This document shows positions 1 through 12,092 of a DNA stretch of 64,000 bases, piece after piece. The stretch spans positions 20,584,001-20,648,000 of the forward strand of contig CM034546.1 in assembly GCA_020055645.1 (NCBI GenBank). The letters are read 5' to 3'. Under the pieces are notes generated by a model. It was not told the DNA's origin, did not search any database, and saw nothing but the letters and a program-made list of their open reading frames with translations. Every line of letters begins with the position of its first letter. Within the stretch, counting starts at the first letter, position 1. Source of the stretch: Tomocerus qinae (taxonomy: Eukaryota; Arthropoda; Collembola; Entomobryomorpha; Tomoceridae). The position numbers were made by a program, and so were the translations under genes.

Positions 1-1806
1 TTGCATGTTATGCTGATGGGCTGTATGGGATAGTTTAGCTTATTTGGATGTTGGTGATGGGTAGTGGTGTCTATTCGCCCCTTATTCGCTTTTTGAGGGC
101 TTCGCTCTTTATTCGCTTCGCTCGTTAATCGCTTCTCTCCTTACTCGCTTCGCTCTAATCGCTTCTCTTCTTATTCGTTCTAGCGACTAATTTCTTATTC
201 GCGTCGCCTCTTAGTCGCGTTGGCGAATAAAAAGCGATTAAGGTAGGAAGGAACTATGTCCAATAAAATAAGGAAAAATCCGTAAACATTAACATGGGAC
301 ATTAAACATTAAACAGTTATCTTTTACGACTATAATAGTATTTAAACTTCTTGCTAAAATGGCGTGTCCGAATACAACTTGGCCAAGCCAAAAATCCGAA
401 AAGACGGATTAGAACTCGGATTTTTGTATTTCAACCGATTTCCATCGAATTTCTTTTGTAAAATCAAAGAAATAAAAGAAATTAAGTTAAGCATGATGAA
501 AACCCGAAAAATCGGTGAAAACCCCGAATTTTTGCATTTCAACCGATTCGGGTGTAATTTCTTTTGTTAAATCAAAGAAATAAAAGGTAATTTAGATAAG
601 CATGCTCAAAACCCGTAAAATCGGTGAAAACCCCGAATTTGTGCATTTCAACCGATTTGAGTCGAATTTCGTTTGCAAATTTGGGGAAATTGAAGGTGAC
701 TTAAATAATCGTGCTAGGAATCCAAAAATTGGTGATATCACTGAATTTTTGCATTTCCACTGATTTGCTTCGAATTTCTTTTGTATAAACAAAGAAACAA
801 AAGATAAGTTAGATTAACGTTCCAAAAATACAAAAAAAGTCAGAAATTTCCGAAATATTATGTTTCAACCAATTCAAATATAATTTCTCTTTTAAATCAA
901 AAAATAATGGATTTTGCCAAAATTTGGTGTGAATGGTTTGAAATGAACAAAGTGTTTTTACCGACTTTTCGGATTTTAGCACAATAACTAATTTATTCTA
1001 TTCTTTTATATCTTTGTTTCTAGAAATAAAAAAATTTAGTGATTTTACCGACCTATGGGGTTTTTGGCATGTTTATTTAAGTCACCTTTTATTTCTTTGA
1101 TTTAACAAAAAAATTCACCCCAAAGTGGTTGAAATGCAAAAATTCGCGGTTTTCATCGATTTTTCTGGTTTTGAGCATGCTTATCTAAGTAACCTTTTAT
1201 ATCTTTGATTTAACAAAAGAAATTCGACCCAAATCAGTTGAAATGAAAAAATTCGAGGTTTTCACCGATTTTTCGGGTTTTCATCATGCTTAACTAAATT
1301 TCTTTTATTTCTTTGATTTTACAAAAGAAATTCGATGGAAATCGGTTGAAATACAAAAATCCGAGTTCTAATCCGTCTTTTCGGATTTTTGGCTTGGCCA
1401 AGTTGTATTCGGACACGCCATTTTAGCAAGAAGTTTAAATATTATTAAAGTCGTAAAAGATAACTGTTTAATGTTATAATGGTTTACGGATTTTTCCTTA
1501 TTTTATTGGATATAGTTCCTTCCCACCTTAATCGCTTTTTATTCGCCAACGCGACTAAGAGGCGAAGCGATTATGGAGCGAAGCGAAGAACGAGCGACGC
1601 GAATAAGAAATTAGTCGCTCGAGCGAATAAGAAGCGAAGCGATTAACGAGCGAAGCGCTTAAATGAATACGGGGCGAATAGACACCACTAGTGATGGGGA
1701 TGGGATGGTTTAGCTTATTTAGATGTTGGTGATGGGCTGGGTGGGATGTATTCGATGTATTAGCTGATTTGGATGTTGGTGATGGGCTGGATGGGATGGG
1801 TTTGGT
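1..1806. repeat. Minisatellite, split by a transposon
   Basis: A degenerate tandem repeat of about 40 bp with core words GATGTTGGTGATGGGCTG and TTTAGCTTATTTGG. It is visible at 1-61 and again at 1691-1806, about one unit on the left and three on the right. The foldback element at 62-1690 sits inside it. The array itself has no coding potential. Confidence 0.7.
62..1690. mobile_element. Large foldback (long-TIR) hAT-like non-autonomous element
   Basis: The whole 1.63 kb folds back on itself. The left end begins TAGTGGTGTCTATTCGCC and the right end is its reverse complement. The arms match imperfectly almost to the centre near 900-950. The outer 170 bp of each arm is built of short CGCTTCGCTC-type words. 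The inner arm has imperfect direct repeats of about 115 bp around an AACCGATT core. The 8-bp word GTGATGGG occurs at 54-61 and 1691-1698 and looks like a target duplication, though the flank is itself repetitive. There is no transposase ORF. The 8-bp duplication and TAGNGGTG-type ends fit the hAT superfamily (inference). Confidence 0.7.
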
Positions 1807-2789
1807 TGCTACATCCTTTGAAGTGGATCGGTGACGATGACAAAATGTGACGATATTATTTTATGCCACAGAGCGTATGCCAATTAGGGTCTCTTGCATG
1901 AATCCATATCTTTATGCATAAATTGATTGTCCATATTACCAATGTACAGTTTCCCTAGAGGGTGAATCTATGAATCGGACAAATCCCACTCAGATCTTTT
2001 GAAGAATCGGTGTAGCTCTCTTTCTTTGTTAATCCAGGCTGATTTGCCATATTTTAAAATCCATTCTGTGGAGTTATGTATGGATATGATGAAGAGAATT
2101 TGTGATTTTTTGAGTAGCCCTTAAGTGCATGACTTTCCCTTTGTAAATGCGTACGATAGTTCCATCCAAAGAAGCGAAAAGCAAATAGGGAAATGGGATT
2201 AAAGGTGTTACGCATTCTATTAACCCGCAAACCGTCCATGCTTTCTGAATTGTCTCATTGTCACATTTTGTACGTCGACGTCATTTGGTGGCTTGAAATT
2301 GATGCTGTCTAATCACCTCTGAGGAGGAAGGGTGGAAAAAGGCCAATGAGTCGTAAATTCACTGGTCGGTTGTCGGTTGGATGCTATGCTTTACTAACTA
2401 TGACACTCACGACTAATCTAACTCGAAAAATATCGATATGCCTTTAAAATAATTAAAATAAAGCACAATAGAAAACGTGTACAATTAAAATTAAATATAT
2501 TAACACAAAAATTGATATGTGCTCTCAGAAAATTATACACGTTGCACAGACAAGAAATTTACAACCTGCTTAGTTGGAATCTATAATTCGATTAATTGTG
2601 AGAGCACGCTTTGGTACAAAGCATTAGATTGATAAAACGAATAGTTCTAGGAGGGAGGCTAAATAAACGCTATAATGTAAGGTGTGTACACGTATGCACA
2701 AAATCATAGAAAATACAAAATGCTCAATGGCTAAAAATTGATTCAATGAAAAATTAAGTAATAAACGTTCAAGGGTTGAACACATTTAT

Positions 2790-3061
2790 TACTGTAAAAG
2801 GAAAAGTAAATAGAGCCCTGGGATTTCTTTGTAAGTTATTTGGCACGGGAATTTCATTGTTATCATTTTTGAAGTTGTTTTATGCGAAATAAATATGGAA
2901 ATAAACAGTATTCAACAGTGACATTATGCGGTTGTCTAGGATAATAAAGGTAGTTGCCAAGACACTTGCCAATAAAATTTTGTGTTTTTCTGAAAACCTT
3001 TCAAAATTCGCTTATAGAAATTCGGGCTCCCAGGGCTCTATTTACTTTTCCTTCGACAGTA
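2790..3061. mobile_element. MITE with about 33-bp terminal inverted repeats
   Basis: The ends are TACTGT..AGGAAAAGTAAATAGAGCC and its reverse complement, with a 3-base mismatch patch. The element is 272 bp and has no ORF. I could not fix a target duplication. Confidence 0.6.
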
Positions 3062-3721
3062 GTTACTAGTGAACCCAGCTAATCTAGCACTCAAGAGAAA
3101 TTAAGCATCACAGTAATAAAAACAATTTCGAAAACATCCCATTGGGTTATTATGTTACCTTTGTAAATACAAAGTATATTTAAATTATTATACTTTTATT
3201 ATCTACAGTGGTTGGTGAAATTAGCTGTAGCCTCAACTTCCTGATAAAAAGGAATTTCCTACACCAGAACAATAACTGTAGATCGTAGCATCAAATTCAG
3301 GGAACAATGAAAGACTCCATTTTTGAAAAAAATCCCACAAAGTCACCAAAAAGCTCCCATTTTAAATCAGATAAATAAGATTCTTCCTGGGATTTTGGAA
3401 ATACGTACAAATTCTACAAAAAGGTGTGCCAACTGCCAAAGGAATCAAGAGGGTAGTAAAAAAGTAAACCCAGTTCTAAAAAATTCAAATAAATTTGTCG
3501 ATGCAACAGAATCAATTTGGGTTAGAAATTTTGAAATGCTATCAACTAAGACACTTTACGATCATTACAAAATGTCCCATTTCGCTGATCATTTCCATTC
3601 AATCACGAATCACCACCATTCAACCTTCTTGTGTAAATAACTATAATTGTTTTGATTTTTGATGTTACAACGCACGTTACAATAATATGAAACGACTCTT
3701 TTCGGTTGTTTAGAGGAATTA

Positions 3722-3803
3722 ATGTTTTCAATAATGTACCCCAACGCTTACCTCCATGTACCAAATTTAGCACATGCGTTGGGGTACATTATTAAAAACA
3801 TTA
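3722..3803. repeat. Hairpin repeat
   Basis: An inverted repeat of about 29 bp (core CAATAATGTACCCCAACGC) encloses a loop of about 25 bases. It may be a tiny foldback transposon or a transposon end. It has no coding capacity. Confidence 0.55.
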
Positions 3804-4354
3804 GTTGGGGTTGCGCATTTTGCGTTTAAGGAACGTGCATATATTACGTGTGGAGTTGATGGGAGGAGGAGGTACTCAAAAGTGTTGCAGTCAACACTTA
3901 CGTTACACATGGAGGAGGGGTTTTTGCGTTACGTAGTATATGCAGTTTTCCTAAGCACTCCTACCAGACAAATATAGATTGGTAATTTTTTTCAAGTCTA
4001 GGACTATATTATAGATTTGCCATAACTCAGTAACATTTTTAAGGCACCAATTTTTCCCCTGCAAATGTTTCGCCTTCATAAAACATTGAAAATCCCGTAA
4101 ACCAGCCGTCAAATGAAATGTGCGTCCACTGTTATTAAATTGAAGGGTATTAATAATTCTTTCATGTCCTTGTTTATAAACTTCAATTACAGGACTAAAT
4201 GATGAAAGGACCCATTTGGAAACTTTTCTAGAGATTCAAGTCGTGCAGGTTGAGTATCTTCGGTAAGATATGATATGCTGATTCCTTTGTAAGCATTTGT
4301 AAATATTATTCCCATTAAAAGAAAAGTACCGATAACCAATTGCCGCCATACTTT

Positions 4355-4860
4355 GGTAGTAGTTAAATATCATTAAAAGATTGGCAAAGTTTGAGTAGTA
4401 GATGGGTGTGACTCCTCTCTTGCATACTACTGACACGAAGGAATTTTGGATTTCTTGCCAAAGTTTGAACGTCGATTTCTTCTGTACTCTGAATTGGCAA
4501 ACGGTTAGAGGGGGCGGGTGGACCCAATACCCTAGTATACTGGTGTAAAATAACTTTTGCCACGGTTATCATTCTCAAAATATTGAATTTCAAAAATTAC
4601 CACAACTTATGACATTTTAATTGTTCCTCCGGCTATTCTGGAGTAATCCCATACAAATTATATATTTTTTGAAAGGTCTTAGTAAGGCCTTTCTAACTAT
4701 GAACATCTTAATGCCCTAACATTGACCTTTGACGGAAATATTGACCTTTAAATCCTGAAATTCGGGTTTCAGGGATTAACCAATTAAATATAAAGTGGTA
4801 TTAAAGTCTTTTAAGACTCGGTTTACCCCTAAATTGGCCAATATATAGCAGTGGAAATTT
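4355..4860. other. Unassigned intergenic DNA
   Basis: There are short open frames on the minus strand (4236-4593), but they lack recognisable domains and overlap the edge of the IR fragment. I see no repeat structure I can support. Confidence 0.3.
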
Positions 4861-4869
4861 TTAAGAAAT

Positions 4870-5290
4870 CCGACCACTGTGACGTACGTGGGTTTTGGTA
4901 TTGATTGCAATAAAAAGTGTGTATTTATTTCCAACTATGGCCCTAAGGATTGACAAAAACTTAAATAATTTTATCACATACATTACCACCATTTGTCATT
5001 GGAGTTCACAATACTATATCTTGAAAAATTATTATTTTATTACAAGTGATTACCTTAGGTTTATATATTAAGCAAGATGTGTTATTAAAAGGTAAATGAG
5101 ATATATGAAACCCTATAATTAACAATTATTTAATCATCGTTAATCTTTACAGATATAAGCAGGGTTATAGTATTGTAAACTATAAAAGCGAACACATCAA
5201 TGAATGTGTTTCGTTTAATAAAAAATAAATTGTATACTCCCCCTTTTAGAGAAAACAAGGCAAAAAGTTCCCTTGCTTGTTTAAAATTAA
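4870..5290 (-). pseudogene. Relic 3' end of a gustatory-receptor gene
   Basis: This stretch is similar, base for base with small indels, to 10570-10950, which is the last part of the coding exon and the 3' flank of the GR gene at 10.8-12.1 kb. About 5160-5290 corresponds to the C-terminal coding segment and 4870-5160 to the downstream flank. Similarity stops abruptly near 5290, where the older exon sequence should continue. It is therefore a truncated duplicate lying directly downstream of another GR gene. Confidence 0.65.
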
Positions 5291-5712
5291 AATTAAGTTT
5301 ACCCAACCAATTCGATATTTAATTTGCAAAAGTTAAATAAATTTAATACAAACTTCAGCAAAACCTGTTTTACTCAATGCTTTGACTAAAACTTTTTTCT
5401 CCACTACCTCTTATCTGCCTATGTTTATGGATTTCTAATTTATTGCCCGACATTCTGTTCTTTCGATGTTTAGTGTTTTTCTTAATTTGCTTCCAATTGG
5501 CATCTTGATGGTGATTTCTGCAACGACAGAAAACAAATATATCTCGTTCTCTTCCCTAGCAGAATAACATCATAGAAATAATATACAACTAAAATCCGTG
5601 ATATCAGGTATGACAAATTGTAGAGAATTATAATAACAAGGTATTTATATTTTCAATACTTGTACATAAAAGGGTAAATGATAAATACTTGTTTCAAATG
5701 ATGCAGGAAACT
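5291..5712. other. 3' flank of the GR gene
   Basis: AT-rich intergenic DNA between the GR gene end and the GR relic. No further gene or repeat was identified. Confidence 0.4.
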
Positions 5713-6956
5713 TCAGCCGTATGAGATCATAAGGTCGATTGTATTTCCGATCATAATCTTCAGGAATGTTAATGTTATGCTCTTTTTGAGGATGAAGAAT
5801 GGAATCCAAACACCCAATGGTTTGCATCCTAAGGAATACTTCCTGTTATATAGATTTGGATGATTCTTCCATTCAGCCAACATTCGTTTCGATTTTGTGT
5901 TGATAGAGACTGCTTGAGGAATGAGACTGGCTTCAAGGAAAGTCAGCATTACAGCCAGACTTGGCATGATCAGGTACATCGGCATTTCGATGACGTTGTA
6001 CATCTTGATGGTTCCGAATAAACTCGTCGTGCTGATTATTTGGGCTACAAACAGCAGGCAAGTGACGATTCCATTGCTGATTCTGTTCATTTCCGTCATA
6101 ATCACCGTGAGACCTTTATATGCACTTGTTTCACGCTCTTGCATACATTTTACCCTGCATAGTAGACCACTCCAGAATATACTAACTTGAAGAAAAGTCA
6201 CAGACGTTATCAGCATGTACGTTACTGTCCCTAAAAGGGACATTGCCACGAAAAGGACATAACCTCCAGCTGTGAGTCTGACCACAGGATGTCGAGTGTA
6301 ATGAAGAGCGAGACCCAAATTCCGAACTATTTCAATCCGCAAAGCAGCGCTTTCACTGAGGGTGACATAAAGAGAGAACATGATCCCCAGGAACAGCATT
6401 GTGTACGGTAGACACAGTAATCCAATTGCAATGAGCTTCAACATTTTTCCTGGCTTGATTTTCTTCCTTTCATCTCGAAAAATAACTATAATTAAAAAAT
6501 AGTTAAATATGTTTTAATATTTCTGTGCATCAGATAATGTTACCTATATATGTATTAGAATTAAATATTTGAGATTTTGATACCTTCGAAGTTTCGGTCC
6601 ATAAGAACCAATCCGTTTATCAATCTTGGGAACTCGTCATAATGTTTGGAAAATGCAAAGTTTGCCGTAGTGGCAATTAGAAGCATGGCCATCACACATA
6701 CATTAACGATAATCATATGTGGTTTGTAATGAGGATCCGAGATAAATAAAAGTTTTATGTGTCGATAAGCAGTCCAAAACATGAAAATGCCCACATTTAC
6801 AGCACCGATTGTAGCTACGATTCTTTTCCATTTTTTGGGTGTACACTTTACCGAAACTTCTGTTTTGGTGATGATTATTTCAAAAGGACTCACACCAAGT
6901 TTTGGAAAAATGCTTTGGTAATGCTTTAGAGATCGAAGGATCAAATAGTCAAGCAT
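5713..6956 (-). CDS. Gustatory receptor-like 7TM protein (2 exons, 381 aa)
   Basis: Exon 1 runs 6956-6584 and exon 2 6485-5713. The donor is GAAG|GTATCA and the acceptor AATTATAG, in phase 1. The join gives 381 residues, the usual size of insect-type GRs. There are several hydrophobic segments, at about residues 46-65 and 80-102 in exon 1 and about 140-165, 185-215 and 255-300 in exon 2. The C-terminal tail has a GCKPLG..PFF..KKS..LTFL pattern shared with the GR at 58 kb, where canonical GRs carry TYhhhhhQF. The likely role is a plasma-membrane ligand-gated chemoreceptor in sensory neurons (family knowledge). No ligand can be inferred. No stop or frameshift is seen. Another fast-evolving 7TM family remains possible. 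Confidence 0.72.
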
Positions 6957-7677
6957 GTTTACTAGAATGCTGCTTTCTAAAATTTAGAGCGTAGAAACAT
7001 TTTCACCGTCCTTGTTTCGAAGCCTAGTCAGTATACAATAATACAAATACATTTAAAAGTTCAGTTAGCTTCCTATCTTTTAAATAATTTAGTACAGGCG
7101 TATGAACCGATTGGATAAACGTCCCTGGAAATAAATCAAGTCAGGGTCGTGGTTGGTGGTATTTTTATGGTTTTTATTAGCGAAAAACCTTTTCAATTAA
7201 AAAGCAGTGGATATATTCGGTGTTTTTACAGATCTTATGATAATGCGCAGTAAAGCTCCACTTAGGTATGCAAAGTATACTAATATCCTTAAAATTTATA
7301 AGTCTATTCAAAAAAATTAACCTAACATAATCAGGTGGAAACTAATTACAGCTTATACGTTTTTACTTGCAATAATTGTCGCATGCAATAGATGATTAAA
7401 TGAATCTTTGTGAAGATAGTCATATTATGTTGTTTGCATTCATAATTAAGGTGAATTTTAACCAATCCTCTAAATCGCCATTAATGTACTGCATCACAAT
7501 TACAAGATCCACATTTTCGGTGGAACTTTAAATTGATAATAATCTGTAACATATAATGCGTAGTTTCTCAGCACTTGGTATCAAATATATAGTGCGTTAT
7601 TAATAAATGTATTAATTTACTAATGACACGATTAAATCTTTTTTATTATAGTCAGGAGCACGTTATTATAATTTTTT
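6957..7677. other. Upstream region of the GR gene
   Basis: AT-rich, without a supportable gene. It should contain the promoter of the minus-strand GR gene, but I cannot point to a convincing core-promoter motif. Confidence 0.35.
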
Positions 7678-8339
7678 CAAGGCATGAAAAAGGTTGCCTC
7701 TTTGCTAGCAAAAAGGCAAAAAGCCACCTTTTTGCCTTTTTGCTACCTTTTTGCCTTTTTGGAGTAGTCACCGCCACCTGTGATACTTCATTAAAGCTAA
7801 CTTTTGTAGACTGTCCCGTCCTACACATTCAAATATTCAGATAAATTGCAGATGCTAGTTAGTTTTTTTGATTATAAAAACTATTTATTACTAATACTAC
7901 GCAATTCAAAATGAACTATAATGTATTTGTGACAAACCGTATAATAAAAAATGAGCCAGGTCGAACATCTGTGTATTGTGTGTGTACAATATTATATGAG
8001 ATATATCAGCTCAACCAAAATATCCAGTATTTGATTATTACTGGTTTGAACAGCTCTAGGTTCTTATTTTTTCTTCATGTTTTTTTAAAATTTGCTTACA
8101 GTGTTATTTTGTTGTTTTCGATTGTTTTATTGTCTAATGAATGACCGAATAACTGAAGATCATTAAGAATTGCTGTTTTTTAAAATCGTATTTCTTGTTC
8201 ACATCCTTGGTAGTCAACATGTCAATTGCTCATTACCCCATTCAGCAAAAAGGCAAAAAGGTAGCTTTTTGCTGATTTTGCTAGGCAAAAAGGCAAGCAA
8301 AAAGGCAAAAAGGTAGCTTTTTGCCTTTTTCATGCCCTG
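7678..8339. mobile_element. hAT-like MITE with AAAAAGGC repeat arms (copy 1)
   Basis: A 662-bp element with ends CAAGGCATGAAAAAGG and TTTTTCATGCCCTG. Just inside each end are runs of the word AAAAAGGC or its complement, separated by TAGC or CACC. The flanking 8-mers are AATTTTTT and CATTTTTT (7 of 8 match). A second copy is at 52779-53470 and a sister type at 20442-21077. The short interior ORFs (7623-8144) are not conserved proteins. Confidence 0.8.
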
Positions 8340-9309
8340 CATTTTTTAAACTTATTGTTTATAATAAAGACGTAAAGAATACAAGTTTCACGATTACACC
8401 GTTGCTCTTGCTGTCAGCTGTGGTTCCGCTACAATAGGCTTGAAATTAAGCCTATAAGTATATATATAAAAAACCATCAAACTCAAAAAGCCAAAAAATT
8501 TCGGTCGATGTTTGTTCCTAACCCCGTGTATTTCGATACCTATCTGGAATCAAATTAACTTTACTTTGCGTTGGCAATGAATAACTTATAACATATTGAT
8601 TACTGATGGACAGCATTAATGTAGTTAGCGACACACGAGAAAATAGTTAACGACCCACCAGAAAGTAGTTAGCAACACAAGGTACAGTACTTGCCGGATT
8701 GCCTTACAACAACACTTTGTAAAATCTCTCCATTAAAATTGAAATATTACTAAGTGAAAATGACTGAATTTAGGCAGCAAGATCACGTTGTCTACTTGCA
8801 GGGTTAGCCCATGGTTTAAGCCACACTGGTTATATCCATGGTTATAACCGGCTCGCAATAACCTAGTATGGCAAAAACTGTTTAAAAGTGCCTGAAACTA
8901 ACAAATGTGACAGGACACGTTTTGCCACTATTTGGAGTGGTTGAAAGTTATTTTTACCTATAAGCTATAAAAACCAGGTCATAACATTCTTGCCGACTCC
9001 AAACTTCTTTCTAGTAAATTTCTGCATTCGCTTTCAACGACATCCAACGTCATGTGGGTAAGGAGATTAAAATTGAAATTTTAAGAATTTAAATTTCATA
9101 GATCTTCTTTATGAAATTGAATATGGTTTCAGCCTTATTTTGCCTGGTTATAACCTGGTTTAAACTGTTTCCGCCAGCCGGGTGGCAGAAATGAAAATTT
9201 AGAAACCCAAACCTGTGTGCTTACTTAACCTTCGTTGCACTATGACCCGTTACTTGCAGGGTTTCCTTTAAATATATTACCTTAACATGATTTCTTGGCT
9301 TTAAATCAG
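8340..9309. other. Intergenic repeat-like DNA
   Basis: No gene seen. At 8617-8685 there are three imperfect copies of a unit of about 24 bp beginning TAGTTAGCRACAC. Around 8800-9180 the word GGTTATAACC recurs in several forms. The word TACTTGCAGGG occurs near 8793 and 9252 and could be an insertion duplication, but no matching ends were found. Confidence 0.35.
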
Positions 9310-9494
9310 CATATCGTCTGCCTATAATATTACAAGGTAACAAGCCATTTTATCATGGCTGCTACAAAGTAACAAACCATTTTATCACGGCAGCGACAGG
9401 GTAACAAACCACATCTCTTGATACAGTGGTTTGTTACCTTGTCGCAGCTATGATAAAATGGTTTGTTACTTTGTAATATTAAGCAGACGATATG
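9310..9494. mobile_element. CAGACG hairpin element (copy 1)
   Basis: A near-perfect 185-bp inverted repeat. The ends are CATATCGTCTGC and its complement. The arms carry repeats of TAACAARCCATTTTATCATG and TGCTACAAAG, and the loop is short. The same hairpin, interrupted, is at 20228-21101. It is a foldback MITE with no ORF. Confidence 0.7.
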
Positions 9495-9624
9495 ACGAAA
9501 CATTCATTAAGACAGATCTAGTTGTCCAAATTCAGCCGTTTTAACCCTAGCACTGTGTAGCATTTTCATGGATTGGCAGTAGTTACAGAATTTTTAACTA
9601 AAAAATTGAATCAAATTTTGAGCA

Positions 9625-9830
9625 AGTATCGTCGCGTGTCTCTTCGTTGCCAAGTATCGTCGCGTGTCTCTTCGTTGCCAAGTATCGTCGCTTGTCTTTT
9701 CGTTGCCAAATATCGTTGCGTGTGTTGCTATGTCGCCTAGTACCGCCGCGCGTGTCGTCAAGAACGGTGGCGTGTGTCGCTACGTTGTCAAGTACTGTCC
9801 CGTGTGTTGCTAACTACCTCTACAAAGGAC
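9625..9830. repeat. 28-bp minisatellite
   Basis: About seven tandem copies of a 28-bp unit (core AAGTATCGTCGCGTGTCTC). The first three are nearly identical and the rest degenerate. The spacing is unbroken, so it is not a CRISPR. The open frame across it is a by-product of the repeat. Confidence 0.75.
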
Positions 9831-10560
9831 AATAAACGAATATCATAGGGCACTTATTTACTTCTAAATACATTTTAAATACACGAGTAAGGCAGACTGA
9901 CCTTCTCATCCAATTATTTTTTAAATTAAAAATGTATTAAAGTAATAATACAAAATGAGTTAGTTATGGACAGTCGGCATACACAAAATTGTATATACCG
10001 TATAATGTATTTTTCGCAGCTAAAATCAATGTTGTTCAGTTGATCACTTTTTTGCATTTTGACAAAACCACTGGCTAAAATTGTCCAAATGCGCGTCATC
10101 TCTGGCAAATGCGTACTAGAGCCGCTCCTGTTTTACCCACTTTAATCATAATAATCACAACACTGGTTAAAATGACATTAGGCAAATAACATTAGTGCAA
10201 TTTGGAATTATACCTATTATATGTTCTTCTCAAGTTTTGAATAAATATTATTCCACTTTTGAGAAAATGGTTCCCAACAGTTGAGTAATTAACCGAATGC
10301 TCAACATCTTATTCAACTTTCGAGTTTTATCTGGTTTTTTATACAATGTTGGTTAAAGCGGACTCAAATTTTTGTGTGTAGGGTGTGTTACACACCATAC
10401 ACAATTAAAAAAATTTGAGTCCGTGAATATAGAATGTGTTCGACTGATTTAACTCGCTTCTAGCTTTCTTTTATTTATATTGTAGCAGTTAAATCATAAT
10501 TTTATTCTTTGAATATTATACATGTAAACTAAATTTGCTTTTACTTCATAAGCCACAAGC
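9831..10560. other. Intergenic, no gene seen
   Basis: AT-rich DNA downstream of the minus-strand GR gene. Around 10345-10435 the words ACTCAAATTTTT and AAAAATTTGAGT form a small inverted repeat. Nothing else can be supported. Confidence 0.35.
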
Positions 10561-10837
10561 GTTTTGGTATTGATTGCTACATAAAGTGAAAATATAAAGA
10601 AGTGTGTATTTATTTCCATCTATGTCCCTAAGAATTGACAAAAACTGGAATAATTTTACTAGATACATGTCATTGGAGTTAACAATATTACTTGAAAAAT
10701 TATTATTTCATTACAAGTGATTACATAAGGAAGGTCTATATATTAAAAAGCAGATGCATTATTAAAAATAAATGAGATATATGAAAACCCTAATTAACAT
10801 TTTTAATCATCATTAATCTTTACAGACATAAGCAGCG

Positions 10838-12092
10838 TTATAGTATTGTAAACAATAAAAGCAAACATATCAATGAATGTGTTTCGTTTAATAAAAAGAA
10901 ATCGCGCACTCTCCCTTTTAGAGAAAACAAGGCAAAGAGTTCCATTGCTTGTAGTGGATTACAGATCGGAAGCCAGGATCTTACGAAGATGTTAGAATGT
11001 TTGAATAGATTGGACGAAATAATTGTCAAGAAAGATAATAGCGTAGAAATATAAAAAGATACAAAAGGAAGGAAAGAGTAAAATGGCATTTTTATGATGC
11101 CGTATAACTTGATAGCGCCGAAATTAGCTATAAGAATGCAACCGATGCCACAGGCTAAAATCAGTGATTGAGATAGCCCAAAAGTGTCATTAAAAAGTCG
11201 GTTCATGTAGAGTTGTTGTTTGTAGATCAGTTTTGCCTTTTCAAATTCCCTTCTGATTCTAAGTTTTTCTTGAATATCGCATTTCCAGAAATTTTCAATG
11301 TCCTGTCTGCTGGGAGTAATAACTCGAAGCCCGCCAAGCGTGGAATTAAAATAAAAAAACAAAATAAGGAAACACATTACAACGGGTAGGCAACTGTGCA
11401 CACAGATAGGAAAGTATATTACCAACAAAATAAAACGGACTACCAAATAATGCTTATATGTTGACATAGTTAAGGTTACTAGTTTAGACAAAGGGTCTAA
11501 CTCTATGTTGACTATCATAGTTACGCCTAAAACACAACTAGCTATGACATTAGGTACTGCCGATTTCATGATAAATGACAGAATTTTAATCATTAAAGAA
11601 TACTTCTTTCCTTCCTCGGTTTCTGTATACAAATAATTAAATTAATTAGGCTTGAAAATAAGAGTTTTTGGTGTAAATGTTTAAACATCGAATCTTAGGC
11701 TAGGCTGAACATTTTGATGACTTACGTCTGAGATTGAAATCACTACGCAGTGCACAATTGATAACTTGTATTGCGTTTTGGCGATGAAATAGAATAGGAA
11801 TCGACATCGAGAGTGAAGCCGTCAAAGATAATAGAAAGAAAATAACCATCACAATTTCTGCAGCAGAAAGGTAGGGTTGTTCAATAAAGACTTGCTCCAG
11901 TAGCATTACCACAAAGAACAATGCTATACTGTTAAATGCAGGTAGTCCTGAATACCAGCAAAAACTGCCACTTTTCCTATTTCCAGCAGAAACTTTCCAA
12001 ATTTTAGCGTCAAAACTGAGAGGACCATATTTAAAATATTCACAGGCTGTGAAAAAGTCTTTAAATGCATTTCGCAAGTCCTTAGTACTCAT
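10838..12092 (-). CDS. Gustatory receptor-like 7TM protein (2 exons, 383 aa)
   Basis: Exon 1 is 12092-11726 and exon 2 11622-10838. The donor CAGAC|GTAAGT and acceptor TTTGTATACAG give a phase-1 join and 383 residues. Hydrophobic segments are at about residues 55-75 and 82-105 in exon 1. In exon 2 they include a long pair around an SYKHYLV-like loop, a segment ending in CGIGCILIANFGAIKLYG, and a terminal LLLLFTIL segment. The phrase GAIKLYGIIKMP parallels GTIKMYNVIEMP in the GR at 5.7-7.0 kb and IVTTYDIVGMP in the one at 57-59 kb, supporting one family. The tail lacks a TYhhhhhQF motif. No lesion is visible. The likely role is a sensory-neuron chemoreceptor of unknown ligand. Its 3' end and flank were duplicated to 4.9-5.3 kb. 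Confidence 0.7.

Larger units (their letters stand above)
2269..4017. other. Insertion inside the IR fragment
   Basis: About 1.75 kb interrupting the IR fragment. It holds a small TIR element (2790-3061) and a hairpin (3722-3803), each listed separately. The remainder shows no recognisable protein. A plus-strand open frame at 3323-3640 is Lys/Asn/Ser-rich and has no domain I can name. Confidence 0.5.
1895..4354 (-). pseudogene. Ionotropic receptor fragment, split by an insertion
   Basis: Two stretches are colinear with the middle and C-terminal parts of the IR genes elsewhere in the window. Positions 4354-4018 cover the third membrane segment and the start of the following ligand-binding half. 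Positions 2268-1895 continue exactly where that stops and cover the later part of the same lobe. The two halves are separated by about 1.75 kb of unrelated DNA. The N-terminal half and the last membrane segment are missing, and frames are broken throughout. It is clearly non-functional as a receptor. Assignment rests on base-level resemblance to the copies at 38.6-41.0 and 61.1-63.6 kb. Confidence 0.75.

Noticed and set aside
3323-3640. Plus-strand ORF of 105 codons
   Set aside because: Low-complexity composition, no domain, and it lies inside an insertion in a pseudogene.
8793-9262. Element bounded by the repeated word TACTTGCAGGG
   Set aside because: The flanking words match, but no terminal structure or paralogous empty site supports an insertion.
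9625-9830. CRISPR-like repeat array
   Set aside because: Units are contiguous 28-bp tandem copies without spacers, and the genome is eukaryotic.
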